Shown: positions 22,998 to 31,797 of the stretch, piece by piece
Layout of the letters: each line of letters starts with the position of its first letter
How positions within the stretch are numbered: position 1 is the stretch's first letter
NCBI GenBank assembly: GCA_002328415.1
Contig: DCXL01000004.1
Coordinates: forward strand, 258,166 to 322,165
Length of the DNA stretch: 64,000 bases
Source of the DNA: Micavibrio sp. UBA2137
GTDB lineage: Bacteria > Pseudomonadota > Alphaproteobacteria > Micavibrionales > Micavibrionaceae
Reading direction: 5' to 3'
Position numbers and translations under genes: made by a program
The notes under the pieces: generated by a model
The model's input: only the letters and a program-made list of their open reading frames with translations
What the model was told of the DNA's origin: nothing
Database searches by the model: none

Positions 22998-25043
22998 TTA
23001 AAGTAAGTGATCTAGTTGTTTGCGTGCTTTATTGACTATCATCTCGGGTGTAATTCCAAAATGATGATAAAGGTCATCAGCAGGGGCCGATGCGCCAAAT
23101 CCAGTCATGCCTACAAATGAACCGTGTGCTCCGATAAGTGCATCCCACCCTTGTCGAACGGCTGCTTCACAGGCCACCTTCACGCTGTCATTACATGTGA
23201 TGCTGGCAATATAGTCACTGTCCTGTTCAAGGAACAAGTCCATACAAGGGACAGACACAACACGCACACCCTTTGGAGCATCTTTTTCAAGTTCTTCGGC
23301 GGCCTTCATTGCAATTTCAACCTCAGAACCAGATGCAAAGAGTGTGATTGCAAGTTCGCCCTTGGCCTCTTTTAAAACATAAGCACCACGGGCACATTTA
23401 TTTTCATTAGAGTTTTCTCTAAGGAGTGGCAGTTTTTGACGTGTTAGTGCAAGCACGCTCGGTGCGCGGGTTTGTTTAAGGGCAAGCTCCCAACATTCAG
23501 CCGTTTCAATCCCATCACATGGGCGGAAGGAGTAACAATTTGGAATAGCACGAAGCGAGGCTAAATGCTCAACGGGTTGATGCGTTGGGCCGTCCTCACC
23601 AAGGCCAATAGAGTCATGTGTCATCACATGGATAACTTGTGTTCCCATAAGAGCTGCCAAACGAATGGCCGGACGACAATAATCGGCAAATTGCAGGAAC
23701 GTACCAGAATAGGGTGTTACACCGCCATGAAGGGACATCCCATTCATGATTGTTGCCATTCCATGTTCACGCACACCGTAATAGATGTAACGTCCTTTGT
23801 AATTATTGGCGGGACTAATACCTTCTTCATAGCCTTCAACACGTGTGTTGTTCGAACCTGTGAGGTCAGCCGAGCCACCAATCATCGTTTTAACTTGAGG
23901 GATAAGATATTCCAAAACCTTACCCGAGGTCTGGCGCGTGGCAAGCTGTTTATCAGGATTGTTGGCAAACCAGTCTTTTGCCGCATTTATAGAGGGGGAT
24001 AAATCGCTGTCTGTGTAGTCATGATCCATGGCCCTTTTGAAAGCCTCTTTTTGCGCATGCGCATCGTATCTTTTCTGCCATGCTTCATAGGTCTCGTTTG
24101 AACGCGCGCCAATCTCACGCCATGCCTTTAGGATATGTTCGGGAATGTCAAAGGGCTCGTAGTTCCAGTTAAGATTCTTGCGTGCGCCTGCAATTTCCTC
24201 ATCACCCAAGGGCGATCCATGAGAGGAGCTTTTATTTTCCTTTGTGGGCGCACCAAATCCAATACGTGTTTTACAGGCAATGAGTGAGGGTGTGTCAGTT
24301 TGACGCGCCTTAGTAATGGCGTCTTCAATTTCTTTTGGATTATGTCCATCAACGGCTTGTGTGTCCCAGCCGTATGATTCAAATCGTTTACGCACATTTT
24401 CGGAGAATGAAAGGGATGTTTCGCCATCAATTGAAATGCCGTTATCGTCATAAAGCACAATCAGCTTTGAGAGCTTCGTATGTCCCGCAAGTGAGCATGC
24501 CTCATGGCTTACGCCCTCCATCATGTCGCCATCACTGGCAATCACGTATGTCCAGTGGTCAACTAAATCATCGCCAAAGCGCGCATTCATAATGCGTTCG
24601 GCCAATGCAAAGCCAGGTGCTGTTGAAATGCCCTGACCAAGCGGACCTGTCGTCATTTCAATGCCTGCATGTGGTTCATATTCAGGGTGACCAGCGGTAA
24701 TTGACCCTAGTTGTCTGAAATTCTTAATCGCATCAAGTGAGATTTCCTTATACCCTGTCAGGTAATTGAGTGCATAAAGCAACATTGAACCGTGCCCAGC
24801 AGAGAGTATAAAGCGGTCGCGGTCGGCCCATTCGGGTTTTGCGGGATTAAATTTCAAAAATTTGCTGTAAAGAACGGTTGCGACATCTGCCATTCCCATA
24901 GGCATACCTGGATGCCCGCTGTTGGCTTTTTGAACTGCATCCATGGACAGAGCGCGGATTGCATTTGCCAATTCATTGTGTGAGACGTTTATGAGTGAAG
25001 ATGGTTTGCCCGAAGGTGAGACGGCCTGTGCTTGCGTGGTCAT
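22998..25043 (-). CDS. tkt: Transketolase
   Basis: I chose the ATG at 25043, preceded by AAAGGG; a longer in-frame start at 25097 lies over the predicted promoter. The product is 681 residues. It has NSGHPGMPMG near residue 42, and the thiamine pyrophosphate motif GDGDMMEGVSHE near 167. A YYGVREHGMA stretch near 420 holds the catalytic Glu, and TPYSGTF follows. It moves two-carbon units between sugar phosphates in the pentose phosphate pathway. It is the first gene of the tkt-gap-fba operon, with only 24 bases to gap. Confidence 0.97.
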   Translation of the reverse strand: MTTQAQAVSPSGKPSSLINVSHNELANAIRALSMDAVQKANSGHPGMPMGMADVATVLYSKFLKFNPAKPEWADRDRFILSAGHGSMLLYALNYLTGYKEISLDAIKNFRQLGSITAGHPEYEPHAGIEMTTGPLGQGISTAPGFALAERIMNARFGDDLVDHWTYVIASDGDMMEGVSHEACSLAGHTKLSKLIVLYDDNGISIDGETSLSFSENVRKRFESYGWDTQAVDGHNPKEIEDAITKARQTDTPSLIACKTRIGFGAPTKENKSSSHGSPLGDEEIAGARKNLNWNYEPFDIPEHILKAWREIGARSNETYEAWQKRYDAHAQKEAFKRAMDHDYTDSDLSPSINAAKDWFANNPDKQLATRQTSGKVLEYLIPQVKTMIGGSADLTGSNNTRVEGYEEGISPANNYKGRYIYYGVREHGMATIMNGMSLHGGVTPYSGTFLQFADYCRPAIRLAALMGTQVIHVMTHDSIGLGEDGPTHQPVEHLASLRAIPNCYSFRPCDGIETAECWELALKQTRAPSVLALTRQKLPLLRENSNENKCARGAYVLKEAKGELAITLFASGSEVEIAMKAAEELEKDAPKGVRVVSVPCMDLFLEQDSDYIASITCNDSVKVACEAAVRQGWDALIGAHGSFVGMTGFGASAPADDLYHHFGITPEMIVNKARKQLDHLL

Positions 25044-25081
25044 TGCAATACCCTTTGTAAAGTAATCAATTGAACTGCCCT

Positions 25082-25111
25082 TAAATATGCACGCCACGGC
25101 GAGTGCGTCAA
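25082..25111 (-). promoter_or_regulatory. Probable sigma-70 promoter of the tkt-gap-fba operon
   Basis: On the minus strand TTGACG (25111-25106) and TATTTA (25087-25082) are separated by 18 bases. The start site would be near 25075, giving a leader of about 30 bases before the ATG at 25043. Confidence 0.5.
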
Positions 25112-25176
25112 GGTCTACTGGGGTGATTTCAAAGTAAAAAAGCTTTATTTATCAGGTGATAACTTGGTGTCACATC

Positions 25177-25206
25177 TTGACGGTAAAAGAATGCCTTTGT
25201 TATAGT
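25177..25206 (+). promoter_or_regulatory. Probable sigma-70 promoter of the DUF4164-zapA unit
   Basis: TTGACG (25177-25182) and TATAGT (25201-25206) are separated by 18 bases. The start site would be near 25213, about 64 bases before the DUF4164 start. It is back to back with the predicted tkt promoter. Confidence 0.5.
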
Positions 25207-25276
25207 AATATCATTCTATTATTTTTGTTAAAGATGTGCTCTCAACACATTGTTTTAAAGGGAATTTTGTAAGTTC

Positions 25277-25513
25277 ATGGATATTAAGCATATTAAAGCA
25301 TCTCTTGTGCGTTTGGATGATGCGATCACAGCGCTTGAGCAAGGATACAGTGTTTATTCTGAAAACCTTAAGTTGGCGCAACGTCAGTTGGAAATGTTTG
25401 AAGAGAATAAGGCAACTGCTTCGCGCATTGAAGAAGACCGTCGTAAGAAAATTGTGGGTCATTTGGATAAGGCTATTCAAAAGGCTGAAGCTATCTTGTA
25501 TGCAGAAGCTTAG
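25277..25513 (+). CDS. DUF4164-like small coiled-coil protein
   Basis: The 78-residue protein is almost wholly helical and charged. A LVRLDDAITALEQG segment near residues 10-23 is followed by a long coiled coil (KLAQRQLEMFEENKA and beyond). No signal peptide or membrane segment is seen. Its size, composition and place directly upstream of zapA match the DUF4164 family of alphaproteobacteria. A role in cell division is suspected from synteny only. It lies 25 bases before zapA. Confidence 0.7.
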   Translation: MDIKHIKASLVRLDDAITALEQGYSVYSENLKLAQRQLEMFEENKATASRIEEDRRKKIVGHLDKAIQKAEAILYAEA

Positions 25514-25538
25514 ATTTAGATAACTAAAGGTTGAGAAA

Positions 25539-25886
25539 ATGGCAGAAGTTACAATCGAACTGAATAGTAAGAAATATAATATTGCTTGCGATGATGGGCA
25601 GGAGGCTCGCGTTGCCGACCTAGCTCAATATATTAACGAGCGTCTTGTGCAAATTGCTGGCCCAAATTCAGGCCATGCCAGAACAGATTCTCACCTCCTT
25701 GTTTTGACATCACTTGTATTAGCTGATGAAATTTATGATTTGAAGGACCGTGTGTCTGGCATGCCTGCGGAAGCACAACAAGGCTCTACAATGAACGAGG
25801 AAGAGACAAGATTGATTGCGCAAGCGGTTGATCATTTGCGTGCCCGTGTTGAAAAATTAACACAAGATATGCGACACGCTGCTTAA
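25539..25886 (+). CDS. zapA: Cell division protein ZapA
   Basis: The 115-residue protein has the ZapA layout. An N-terminal globular part (VTIELNSKKYNIAC, then DLAQYINERL near residues 28-37) is followed by a C-terminal coiled coil (RLIAQAVDHLRARVEKL, about 90-107). ZapA crosslinks FtsZ filaments at the Z ring. It follows the DUF4164 gene and precedes 6S RNA, the arrangement conserved in many proteobacteria. Confidence 0.9.
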   Translation: MAEVTIELNSKKYNIACDDGQEARVADLAQYINERLVQIAGPNSGHARTDSHLLVLTSLVLADEIYDLKDRVSGMPAEAQQGSTMNEEETRLIAQAVDHLRARVEKLTQDMRHAA

Positions 25887-25970
25887 ACTTAGTTTTTCCC
25901 GATTTCACTTAACTTTTATTAAGCATCATTCTATATAATTAAATAGTTGCTGCGCTACGCGTGATACAAT

Positions 25971-26104
25971 CTAAATCCGAGTGGCCGATAGCTATTCGCT
26001 TGGGAGCTGTTCCTTGGCAGATCGAAGTGTTTTGCCGCCTCGACTGCTGATACGGCACCCCCCTGATTTTCAGGGCCTCTTGCGGATAGATAACGTACAC
26101 GGTA
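25971..26104 (+). ncRNA. ssrS: 6S RNA (SsrS)
   Basis: The stretch between zapA and the 5-formyl-THF cyclo-ligase gene folds as 6S RNA. An outer closing stem pairs CCG.GTG (from 25977) with CAC.CGG (to 26102). An inner stem pairs CTATTCGC (25993-26000) with GCGGATAG (26082-26089), eight consecutive pairs. Inside are the large open bubble and the CACCCCCCTGATTTTCAGGG hairpin seen in other alphaproteobacterial 6S RNAs as I recall them. A TATAAT at 25934-25939 and a TACAAT at 25965-25970 are candidate -10 elements. 6S RNA mimics an open promoter and sequesters sigma-70 RNA polymerase. Ends are approximate. Confidence 0.8.
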
Positions 26105-26142
26105 TGCGTGGCAACTTTCTTTTCTTCTGCTATAATTTCTTC

Positions 26143-26730
26143 ATGGATAATAAAGACGACATTCGCCAATTTGCTTATAAACTGCGTAGTCAAACTGCTG
26201 AACAGCAAGATGTTGGTGTGGAAGAGGCGCTTCTTTCAAAATTTAAAACATGCTTTCCCATTAAAGACTACAAAGAGAACATTTTTGCACTTTACTGGCC
26301 TCTTGGCGACGAGCTGGATTGCACCCCTATAATTGAGTGGTTGCTTTCTGAAAATGTTATCGTTGCGCTTCCTGTTATTGAGGAGGGTAGCCGTGTGCTT
26401 TCCTTCTTCACGTGGGATGGAAAATCGACATTACAAAAGGGAGGGCTTGGCACAAAAGAGCCTGATCGTAAAAAGGAGGTTACGCCAGATATTGTTTGTA
26501 CACCTTTGGTTGCTTTTGATCGTCAAATGTCGCGCTTGGGGCGTGGTGGCGGTTATTATGATGCGACCTTATCTGATTTAAGAAAAAATAATCCTGATGT
26601 GACTGCTGTGGGTCTTGCTTTGGATACGCAACTTTGTTTATTTCCTTTGCCATGTGAAAAACATGATGAAAAGTTGGACATTATTTTGACACCCAGTATG
26701 ATATATACGCCGCGTAACGAAGCGGTTTAG
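26143..26730 (+). CDS. 5-formyltetrahydrofolate cyclo-ligase
   Basis: I chose the ATG at 26143; the open frame extends upstream to 25981 but runs through the 6S RNA. The product is 195 residues, the normal family size. It has FALYWPLGDE near residue 47 and a PVVAFD-like stretch, here PLVAFDRQMSRLGRGGGYYD, near 122-141, which is the ATP- and folate-binding signature. It converts 5-formyl-THF to methenyl-THF. The zapA-6S-cyclo-ligase order supports the call. Confidence 0.92.
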   Translation: MDNKDDIRQFAYKLRSQTAEQQDVGVEEALLSKFKTCFPIKDYKENIFALYWPLGDELDCTPIIEWLLSENVIVALPVIEEGSRVLSFFTWDGKSTLQKGGLGTKEPDRKKEVTPDIVCTPLVAFDRQMSRLGRGGGYYDATLSDLRKNNPDVTAVGLALDTQLCLFPLPCEKHDEKLDIILTPSMIYTPRNEAV

Positions 26731-26741
26731 AAAAGAGTTTT

Positions 26742-27560
26742 ATGAAATTTTTATTTTTAGGCGACATTTCCGGAAAATCTGGGCGTCAGGCTGTTGCCGA
26801 TTATCTTCCCAAAGTTAAAGAAAAACTTAGCCCTGATGTGGTCATTATCAATGCCGATAATGCGGCGCACGGCTTTGGGACAACCGAAAAAATCAATGAT
26901 GATCTGCTTGAGATGGGGGCTGATTGCATCACCACAGGCAATCATGTGTTTGATCAACGCGAAATGCTTTCAGCGATTGGACGCTCACCAAAGGTTATTC
27001 GTGCGGCAAATTATCCTTCAGGAACTGCGGGTCAGGGTCACCATGTAGTAACCACAGACAAGGGAAAGAAATTGCTTATCATTCATCTCTTAGGCCGTTT
27101 ATTTATGGAGCCTCTGGATTGCCCGTTTCAAGTTGTGGACACTATCCTAAAGAAACATACTTTGGGTGGCACGGTACAGGGCATTTTTGTTGATATGCAT
27201 GCCGAGGCCACATCCGAAAAAATGGCGATGGCGCAATATCTTGATGGGCGCGTGTCGGCAGTGATTGGTACGCATACGCACATTCCAACGGCTGATGCAC
27301 AGATATTGCCAAATGGAACGGCCTTTCAAACTGATGCAGGTATGTGTGGAAACTACAATTCTGTTATTGGTGTAGACAAGGATGTGCCTGTGCATAAATT
27401 TGTGAATAAAACACCAGGTAAAACGCGCATGTTTCCAGCTGAAGGCCCAGGAACGCTGTGCGGAACATTTGTGCAAATTGATGATGCAACTGGCAAGGCA
27501 ACATCCATTATTCCAGTGCGTGTGGGTGCGCGTCTTGAAAATACACACCAGTTTGATTAA
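26742..27560 (+). CDS. YmdB/TIGR00282 family metallophosphoesterase
   Basis: The 272-residue protein has dinuclear-metal ligands in family order: FLGDISGKSGR (residues 4-14), NADNAAHGFG near 38, TTGNHVFDQ near 65, then HAEATSEK near 152 and GTHTHIPTAD near 175. Characterised members such as YmdB hydrolyse cyclic nucleotides. The true substrate here is not known. It lies 11 bases after the cyclo-ligase gene, so the two are likely cotranscribed. Confidence 0.9.
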   Translation: MKFLFLGDISGKSGRQAVADYLPKVKEKLSPDVVIINADNAAHGFGTTEKINDDLLEMGADCITTGNHVFDQREMLSAIGRSPKVIRAANYPSGTAGQGHHVVTTDKGKKLLIIHLLGRLFMEPLDCPFQVVDTILKKHTLGGTVQGIFVDMHAEATSEKMAMAQYLDGRVSAVIGTHTHIPTADAQILPNGTAFQTDAGMCGNYNSVIGVDKDVPVHKFVNKTPGKTRMFPAEGPGTLCGTFVQIDDATGKATSIIPVRVGARLENTHQFD

Positions 27561-27604
27561 AACTATTTCACAATTTTAAAACAAAAAAGATAAGGTCGTA
27601 CGTC

Positions 27605-28363
27605 ATGGCAGGTCATTCCAAATGGGCAAATATTCAACATCGCAAAGGTGCGCAGGATAAAAAGCGCGCCAAAATTTTTGCAAAACTGGGCAAGGAAATT
27701 CAGGTCGCTGCGAAGCTAGGCGGTCCTGATCCTGATGCGAATCCGCGTTTACGATTAGCCTTAGCAACGGCGCGAGCGCAATCACTTCCAAAGGACCGTA
27801 TAGAGGCGGCTATCAATAAAGGTGCTGGTATTGGTGGTGACGATGTTGATTACGAGGAAATGCGCTATGAAGGATATGGTCCTGGCGGGACAGCCGTCAT
27901 TGTTGATGCGCTAACTGATAATAAGAACCGTAGTGCAGGCGATATCCGCGCGTGTTTTACTAAAAATGGCGGGAATATGGGCGAATCCAATTCTGTTTTG
28001 TTCATGTTTGATCGCGTTGGACAACTTATTTACAAAGCTAATATCGCCACAGCAGATAAAATGTTTGAAGGGGCTGTTGAGGCAGGGGCAGGTGATTGTG
28101 AAAGCGATGATAACTTCCATGTAATCACTTGCGAGGCTGATGATTTTGCAACCGTGCGTGATGTTCTGGTTGAGAAATTTGGCGAGCCAGAGGAAAGTGG
28201 TCTTATCTGGAAGCCTAATGTTATGTCCGATATTAATGAGGATCAGGCGCGCACGCTGATGAAGTTGGTTGACGCATTGGAAGACAATGATGATGTACAA
28301 ACAGTGACAACCAATATGGATGTTTCTGATGACATCATGGAAAAATTAATGGAAAGCGCGTAG
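27605..28363 (+). CDS. yebC: YebC/PmpR family translation or transcription regulator
   Basis: The 252-residue protein begins MAGHSKWANIQHRKGAQD, the family's invariant start. It continues with NPRLRLALATARAQSLPKDRI (about residues 43-63) and YEGYGPGGTAVIVD near 90. YebC proteins act as DNA-binding regulators, and some relieve ribosome stalling at proline runs. The gene lies 23 bases before ruvC, an order widely conserved, and starts the ruvC-tolB run. Confidence 0.95.
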   Translation: MAGHSKWANIQHRKGAQDKKRAKIFAKLGKEIQVAAKLGGPDPDANPRLRLALATARAQSLPKDRIEAAINKGAGIGGDDVDYEEMRYEGYGPGGTAVIVDALTDNKNRSAGDIRACFTKNGGNMGESNSVLFMFDRVGQLIYKANIATADKMFEGAVEAGAGDCESDDNFHVITCEADDFATVRDVLVEKFGEPEESGLIWKPNVMSDINEDQARTLMKLVDALEDNDDVQTVTTNMDVSDDIMEKLMESA

Positions 28364-28385
28364 TTTTTGTTCTACACTTGTTCCC

Positions 28386-28880
28386 ATGAGAGTTTTGGGA
28401 ATAGATCCAGGGTTACAGATTACAGGATGGGGCATCATTGATGTTCAGGGTAGCCATTTATCATATGTTGATTCGGGCATAATTAAATCCGAGCGAGGGG
28501 CAGAGGATGCGTTACGTCTTGCCTTTATTCATGCTGAGCTTAAAAAAATCATTTCACAATATGAACCAGATACCGCAGGCGTTGAGGAAACATTTGTAAA
28601 TAATAACGCCGCATCTGCGCTTAAGTTAGGTCAGGCGCGTGGAATTGCCCTTATGACGCCAGCCCTTATGGGTTTGTCCGTTGGTGAATATGCGGCCAAT
28701 AAAATCAAAAAATCGGTTGTTGGGGCGGGGCACGCCGATAAGAAACAAATTCAGAGAATGGTGTCTGTACTCCTTCCAGCCTCTGGAAAATGTAGCGCAG
28801 ATGAGGCAGATGCGCTTGCAATTGCTATCACGCATGCGCATCATGGTATACACCGTGCTCTTTCAAGTGCGATCGTCTAA
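28386..28880 (+). CDS. ruvC: Holliday junction resolvase RuvC
   Basis: The 164-residue endonuclease has GIDPG with Asp7, then GVEETFVNNN near 65-74 with the catalytic Glu, and the acidic residues DEADALAIA near 139-147. It cuts Holliday junctions as a dimer, working with RuvAB. The gene is in a yebC-ruvC-ruvA-ruvB run with short gaps. Confidence 0.95.
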   Translation: MRVLGIDPGLQITGWGIIDVQGSHLSYVDSGIIKSERGAEDALRLAFIHAELKKIISQYEPDTAGVEETFVNNNAASALKLGQARGIALMTPALMGLSVGEYAANKIKKSVVGAGHADKKQIQRMVSVLLPASGKCSADEADALAIAITHAHHGIHRALSSAIV

Positions 28881-28895
28881 ACAAAGGATAAAAAC

Positions 28896-29540
28896 ATGAT
28901 TGGAAAGCTGACAGGTCAGATTGATTCCGTTGAGGATAATATGCTTATTCTTGATGTGAACGGTGTTGGTTATCTTGTTTTTGCCTCTCCACGCACTTTG
29001 TCGTCAGTTCCTGCAAAAGGCGAGGTTTGCACATTGTTTATTGATACCCATGTGCGAGAGGATCATTTCCACCTTTATGGCTTTATTGATAAGGCTGAAC
29101 AAAGCTGGTTCAGATTGTTGACAACCGTGCAAGGGGTTGGCGCAAAGGTTGCGCTTGCTCTTTTTGGTGTGGCTGCGCCTGATAAATTACAGGTGGCCAT
29201 CATGGCGCAAGACAAGGCTGTGATTACACTGGCCGATGGTGTTGGCCCCAAGCTGGCCACGCGTATTTTAAGCGAATTAAAGGATAAGGTTGGTACGCTC
29301 AGCACATCTGATTTTACACCTCAAGCCGGCTCATCTACACAAGGTGCAGCCGTTAATATCGCACAAGGCGATTGTTCGGAGAATGCAAAGCTGGATGAGG
29401 ATGCGGTTTCGGCACTTATTAATTTGGGATACGGGCGTGCGGATGCGTTCTCCGCTGTTATGCGTGTGCGTGCCAATGATAATGCAAGCGGTGACCTTCA
29501 GGGGATTATCAAGCAGGCTTTAAAAGAATTGAGTAGCTAA
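28896..29540 (+). CDS. ruvA: Holliday junction DNA helicase subunit RuvA
   Basis: The 214-residue protein has the N-terminal OB domain (MIGKLTGQID, then VREDHFHLYGF near 51). Helix-hairpin-helix motifs follow (VQGVGAKVAL near 79 and DGVGPKLATRIL near 112). A flexible linker and the C-terminal domain III (LINLGYGRADA near 171) that contacts RuvB complete it. It lies 15 bases after ruvC and one base before ruvB. Confidence 0.96.
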   Translation: MIGKLTGQIDSVEDNMLILDVNGVGYLVFASPRTLSSVPAKGEVCTLFIDTHVREDHFHLYGFIDKAEQSWFRLLTTVQGVGAKVALALFGVAAPDKLQVAIMAQDKAVITLADGVGPKLATRILSELKDKVGTLSTSDFTPQAGSSTQGAAVNIAQGDCSENAKLDEDAVSALINLGYGRADAFSAVMRVRANDNASGDLQGIIKQALKELSS

Positions 29541-29541
29541 A

Positions 29542-30594
29542 ATGAGTTTGGAAAGCGTCATACAGAAATCACCAGATTTGGAGCGTGAGAAAAATCCTGA
29601 AGACAGCTTTCAGGAAAAATCCATGCGCCCGCAGACTTTAGGTGAATTTATCGGGCAAGAGGCCTTGCGTGCCAATCTCAAGGTCTTTGTTGAAAGTGCG
29701 CGTTCGCGAAAGGAGGCAATGGATCATGTTCTTCTCTTTGGTCCGCCAGGTTTGGGTAAGACAACCCTGGCGCAAATTATCTCCAAGGAGCTGGGTGTAG
29801 GGTTCCGCGCTACCTCTGGGCCTGTGATTGCAAAGTCAGGTGATTTGGCGGCAATCTTGACCAATCTCGAAGAAAATGATGTCTTGTTTATTGATGAGAT
29901 ACATCGTCTTAACCCTGCTGTTGAGGAAATTCTTTATCCCGCAATGGAGGATGGCAAGCTTGACTTGATTATTGGGGAGGGGCCAGCCGCGCGTTCTGTG
30001 CAGATTGACTTGCCACCCTTTACACTTGTTGGCGCAACAACGCGTTCAGGGCTTCTGACCAACCCTCTGCGTGACCGTTTTGGGATACCGTTGCGTCTCG
30101 AGTTCTATGATTTTGAGACCTTAGCCGAAATTGTGCGCCGTACAGCACGTTTAATGGACATTGATATGGATGAGGCAGGCAGCATGGAAATCGCTAAGCG
30201 TTCACGTGGAACCCCTCGTATTGCGGGACGCTTAACGCGCCGTGTCCGTGACTTTGCACAAAGCGGTGGACACAAGATCGTGACATCTTTGGTCGCTGAT
30301 GAGGCGCTTTTACGTCTTGAGGTTGATGGTGAAGGATTAGATGGTATGGACCGCCGTTATCTAAACTGCATTGTTGAGCATTATTCGGGTGGTCCCGTTG
30401 GTATTGAAACTCTTGCAGCGTACCTATCCGAACAACGTGATGTGATTGAGGAGGTTGTCGAACCTTACTTGCTTCAAAAAGGATTTATTCAAAGAACTCC
30501 AAGAGGAAGGGTTGTTTCTCAAAGTGGTTTCAATTACTTAGGTAAGGAATATAAAGTTAAATATGAAGATAAAGACCTGCTTGAGGGGCTTTAA
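29542..30594 (+). CDS. ruvB: Holliday junction branch migration ATPase RuvB
   Basis: The 350-residue AAA+ ATPase has RPQTLGEFIGQE near residue 29, Walker A GPPGLGKTT (67-75), Walker B LFIDEIHRL near 115 and sensor 1 VGATTRSG near 158. A C-terminal winged helix ends with FIQRTPRGRV near 319. It drives branch migration with RuvA. It is followed directly (three bases) by ybgC. Confidence 0.97.
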   Translation: MSLESVIQKSPDLEREKNPEDSFQEKSMRPQTLGEFIGQEALRANLKVFVESARSRKEAMDHVLLFGPPGLGKTTLAQIISKELGVGFRATSGPVIAKSGDLAAILTNLEENDVLFIDEIHRLNPAVEEILYPAMEDGKLDLIIGEGPAARSVQIDLPPFTLVGATTRSGLLTNPLRDRFGIPLRLEFYDFETLAEIVRRTARLMDIDMDEAGSMEIAKRSRGTPRIAGRLTRRVRDFAQSGGHKIVTSLVADEALLRLEVDGEGLDGMDRRYLNCIVEHYSGGPVGIETLAAYLSEQRDVIEEVVEPYLLQKGFIQRTPRGRVVSQSGFNYLGKEYKVKYEDKDLLEGL

Positions 30595-30597
30595 TTC

Positions 30598-30996
30598 ATG
30601 ACGAAAAGCCACGATTTACCCATACGTGTTTATTATGAGGATACTGATGCCGGAGGTGTCATGTATCATGCTAGTCATATTCGTTTTTGTGAGCGTGGTC
30701 GCACAGAATTTTTGCGCGAGCTAGGTTTTCAAAATAGTGGTTTGTTCAAAAAGCACGGCCTTTTGTTTGTTGTGCGCCATCTTTCAGCTGACTACCGAAT
30801 GCCCGCATTTCTTGATGATATGCTCTCGCTCACAACATACGTTTTATCGACGAAAAACACATCTTTTGTAATGCGTCAGACTTTGAAACGCGATAAAAAC
30901 ACTCTATTTGAAATGGATGTAGTGATTGCGTGTATTTCAAAAGAAGGAAAACCTGTTAAAATCCCGTTGGAAATCTTAAGTCTTCTTAAAGACTAA
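30598..30996 (+). CDS. ybgC: Tol-Pal associated acyl-CoA thioesterase YbgC
   Basis: The 132-residue hot-dog-fold protein has RVYYEDTDAGGVMYHASH (about residues 10-27), which contains the catalytic Asp of the 4-hydroxybenzoyl-CoA thioesterase group. RTEFLRELG follows near 35. It hydrolyses acyl-CoA thioesters. Its place directly before tolQ is the usual Tol-Pal cluster arrangement. Confidence 0.92.
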   Translation: MTKSHDLPIRVYYEDTDAGGVMYHASHIRFCERGRTEFLRELGFQNSGLFKKHGLLFVVRHLSADYRMPAFLDDMLSLTTYVLSTKNTSFVMRQTLKRDKNTLFEMDVVIACISKEGKPVKIPLEILSLLKD

Positions 30997-31018
30997 CTCT
31001 AATTATAAGGAAAAATAA

Positions 31019-31792
31019 ATGTCTCCAGATACCGCTATTACCGCCATTGAAAATGCGCAATTAGCAGGCACAGCCGCACATGATTTAAGCATCTTTGGTC
31101 TTTTTATGGCCGCAGATATCGTTGTTAAATTTGTTATGCTTCTCTTGATAGCTGCGTCTGTTTGGTCCTGGACAATTATTTTTGCAAAACGCAAAACGCT
31201 TAAAGGATTGTATCGTCGTGCTGATCGTTTTGAGGAGGCCTTTTGGTCTGGGGAGCAACTTGATAAACTTTACGAGCGCGTGCGTAAAAGTACACCTGAT
31301 CCACTTTTAAAGACTTTTTCTAGTGGCATGGATGAATGGAAGGGGGCAACATCTTCTGGTTTACCATCATCTGAAACAATGCAGGCCTCTCTCAAACAAC
31401 GTGTTGAGCGTGCTATGACATTAACAACCTCACGTGAAATGCATATTCTAGAGAAGGGCATGACTTTCCTCGCCTCTGTTGGCTCAACGGCCCCTTTTAT
31501 TGGTTTGTTTGGAACGGTTTGGGGGATTATGAACAGTTTTACCGCCATTGCAGGCTCAAACAACACGTCCTTGGCTGTCGTTGCCCCTGGTATTGCCGAG
31601 GCGCTTTTTGCGACCGCCTTGGGTCTTGTTGCGGCGATCCCCGCCGTTATTGCCTATAACGTCTTTTCAACACAAATCAGTGGGTATGGTGAGCGTTTGG
31701 ACGCTTTTACTGATGAATTTCTAAGTATTTTATCACGTCATTTGGATACCCGCTCATCTCCATCGTCATCTGACGCTAGAAGAAGGGCCTAA
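31019..31792 (+). CDS. tolQ: Tol-Pal system protein TolQ
   Basis: The 257-residue inner-membrane protein has three membrane helices (about 26-50, 145-167 and 190-212). The MotA/TolQ/ExbB proton-channel signature FIGLFGTVWGIMNSF lies near 160. It forms a proton channel with TolR that energises TolA, stabilising the outer membrane during division. The ATG has AAGGA upstream. It heads tolQRAB. Confidence 0.96.
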   Translation: MSPDTAITAIENAQLAGTAAHDLSIFGLFMAADIVVKFVMLLLIAASVWSWTIIFAKRKTLKGLYRRADRFEEAFWSGEQLDKLYERVRKSTPDPLLKTFSSGMDEWKGATSSGLPSSETMQASLKQRVERAMTLTTSREMHILEKGMTFLASVGSTAPFIGLFGTVWGIMNSFTAIAGSNNTSLAVVAPGIAEALFATALGLVAAIPAVIAYNVFSTQISGYGERLDAFTDEFLSILSRHLDTRSSPSSSDARRRA

Positions 31793-31797
31793 ATCTT

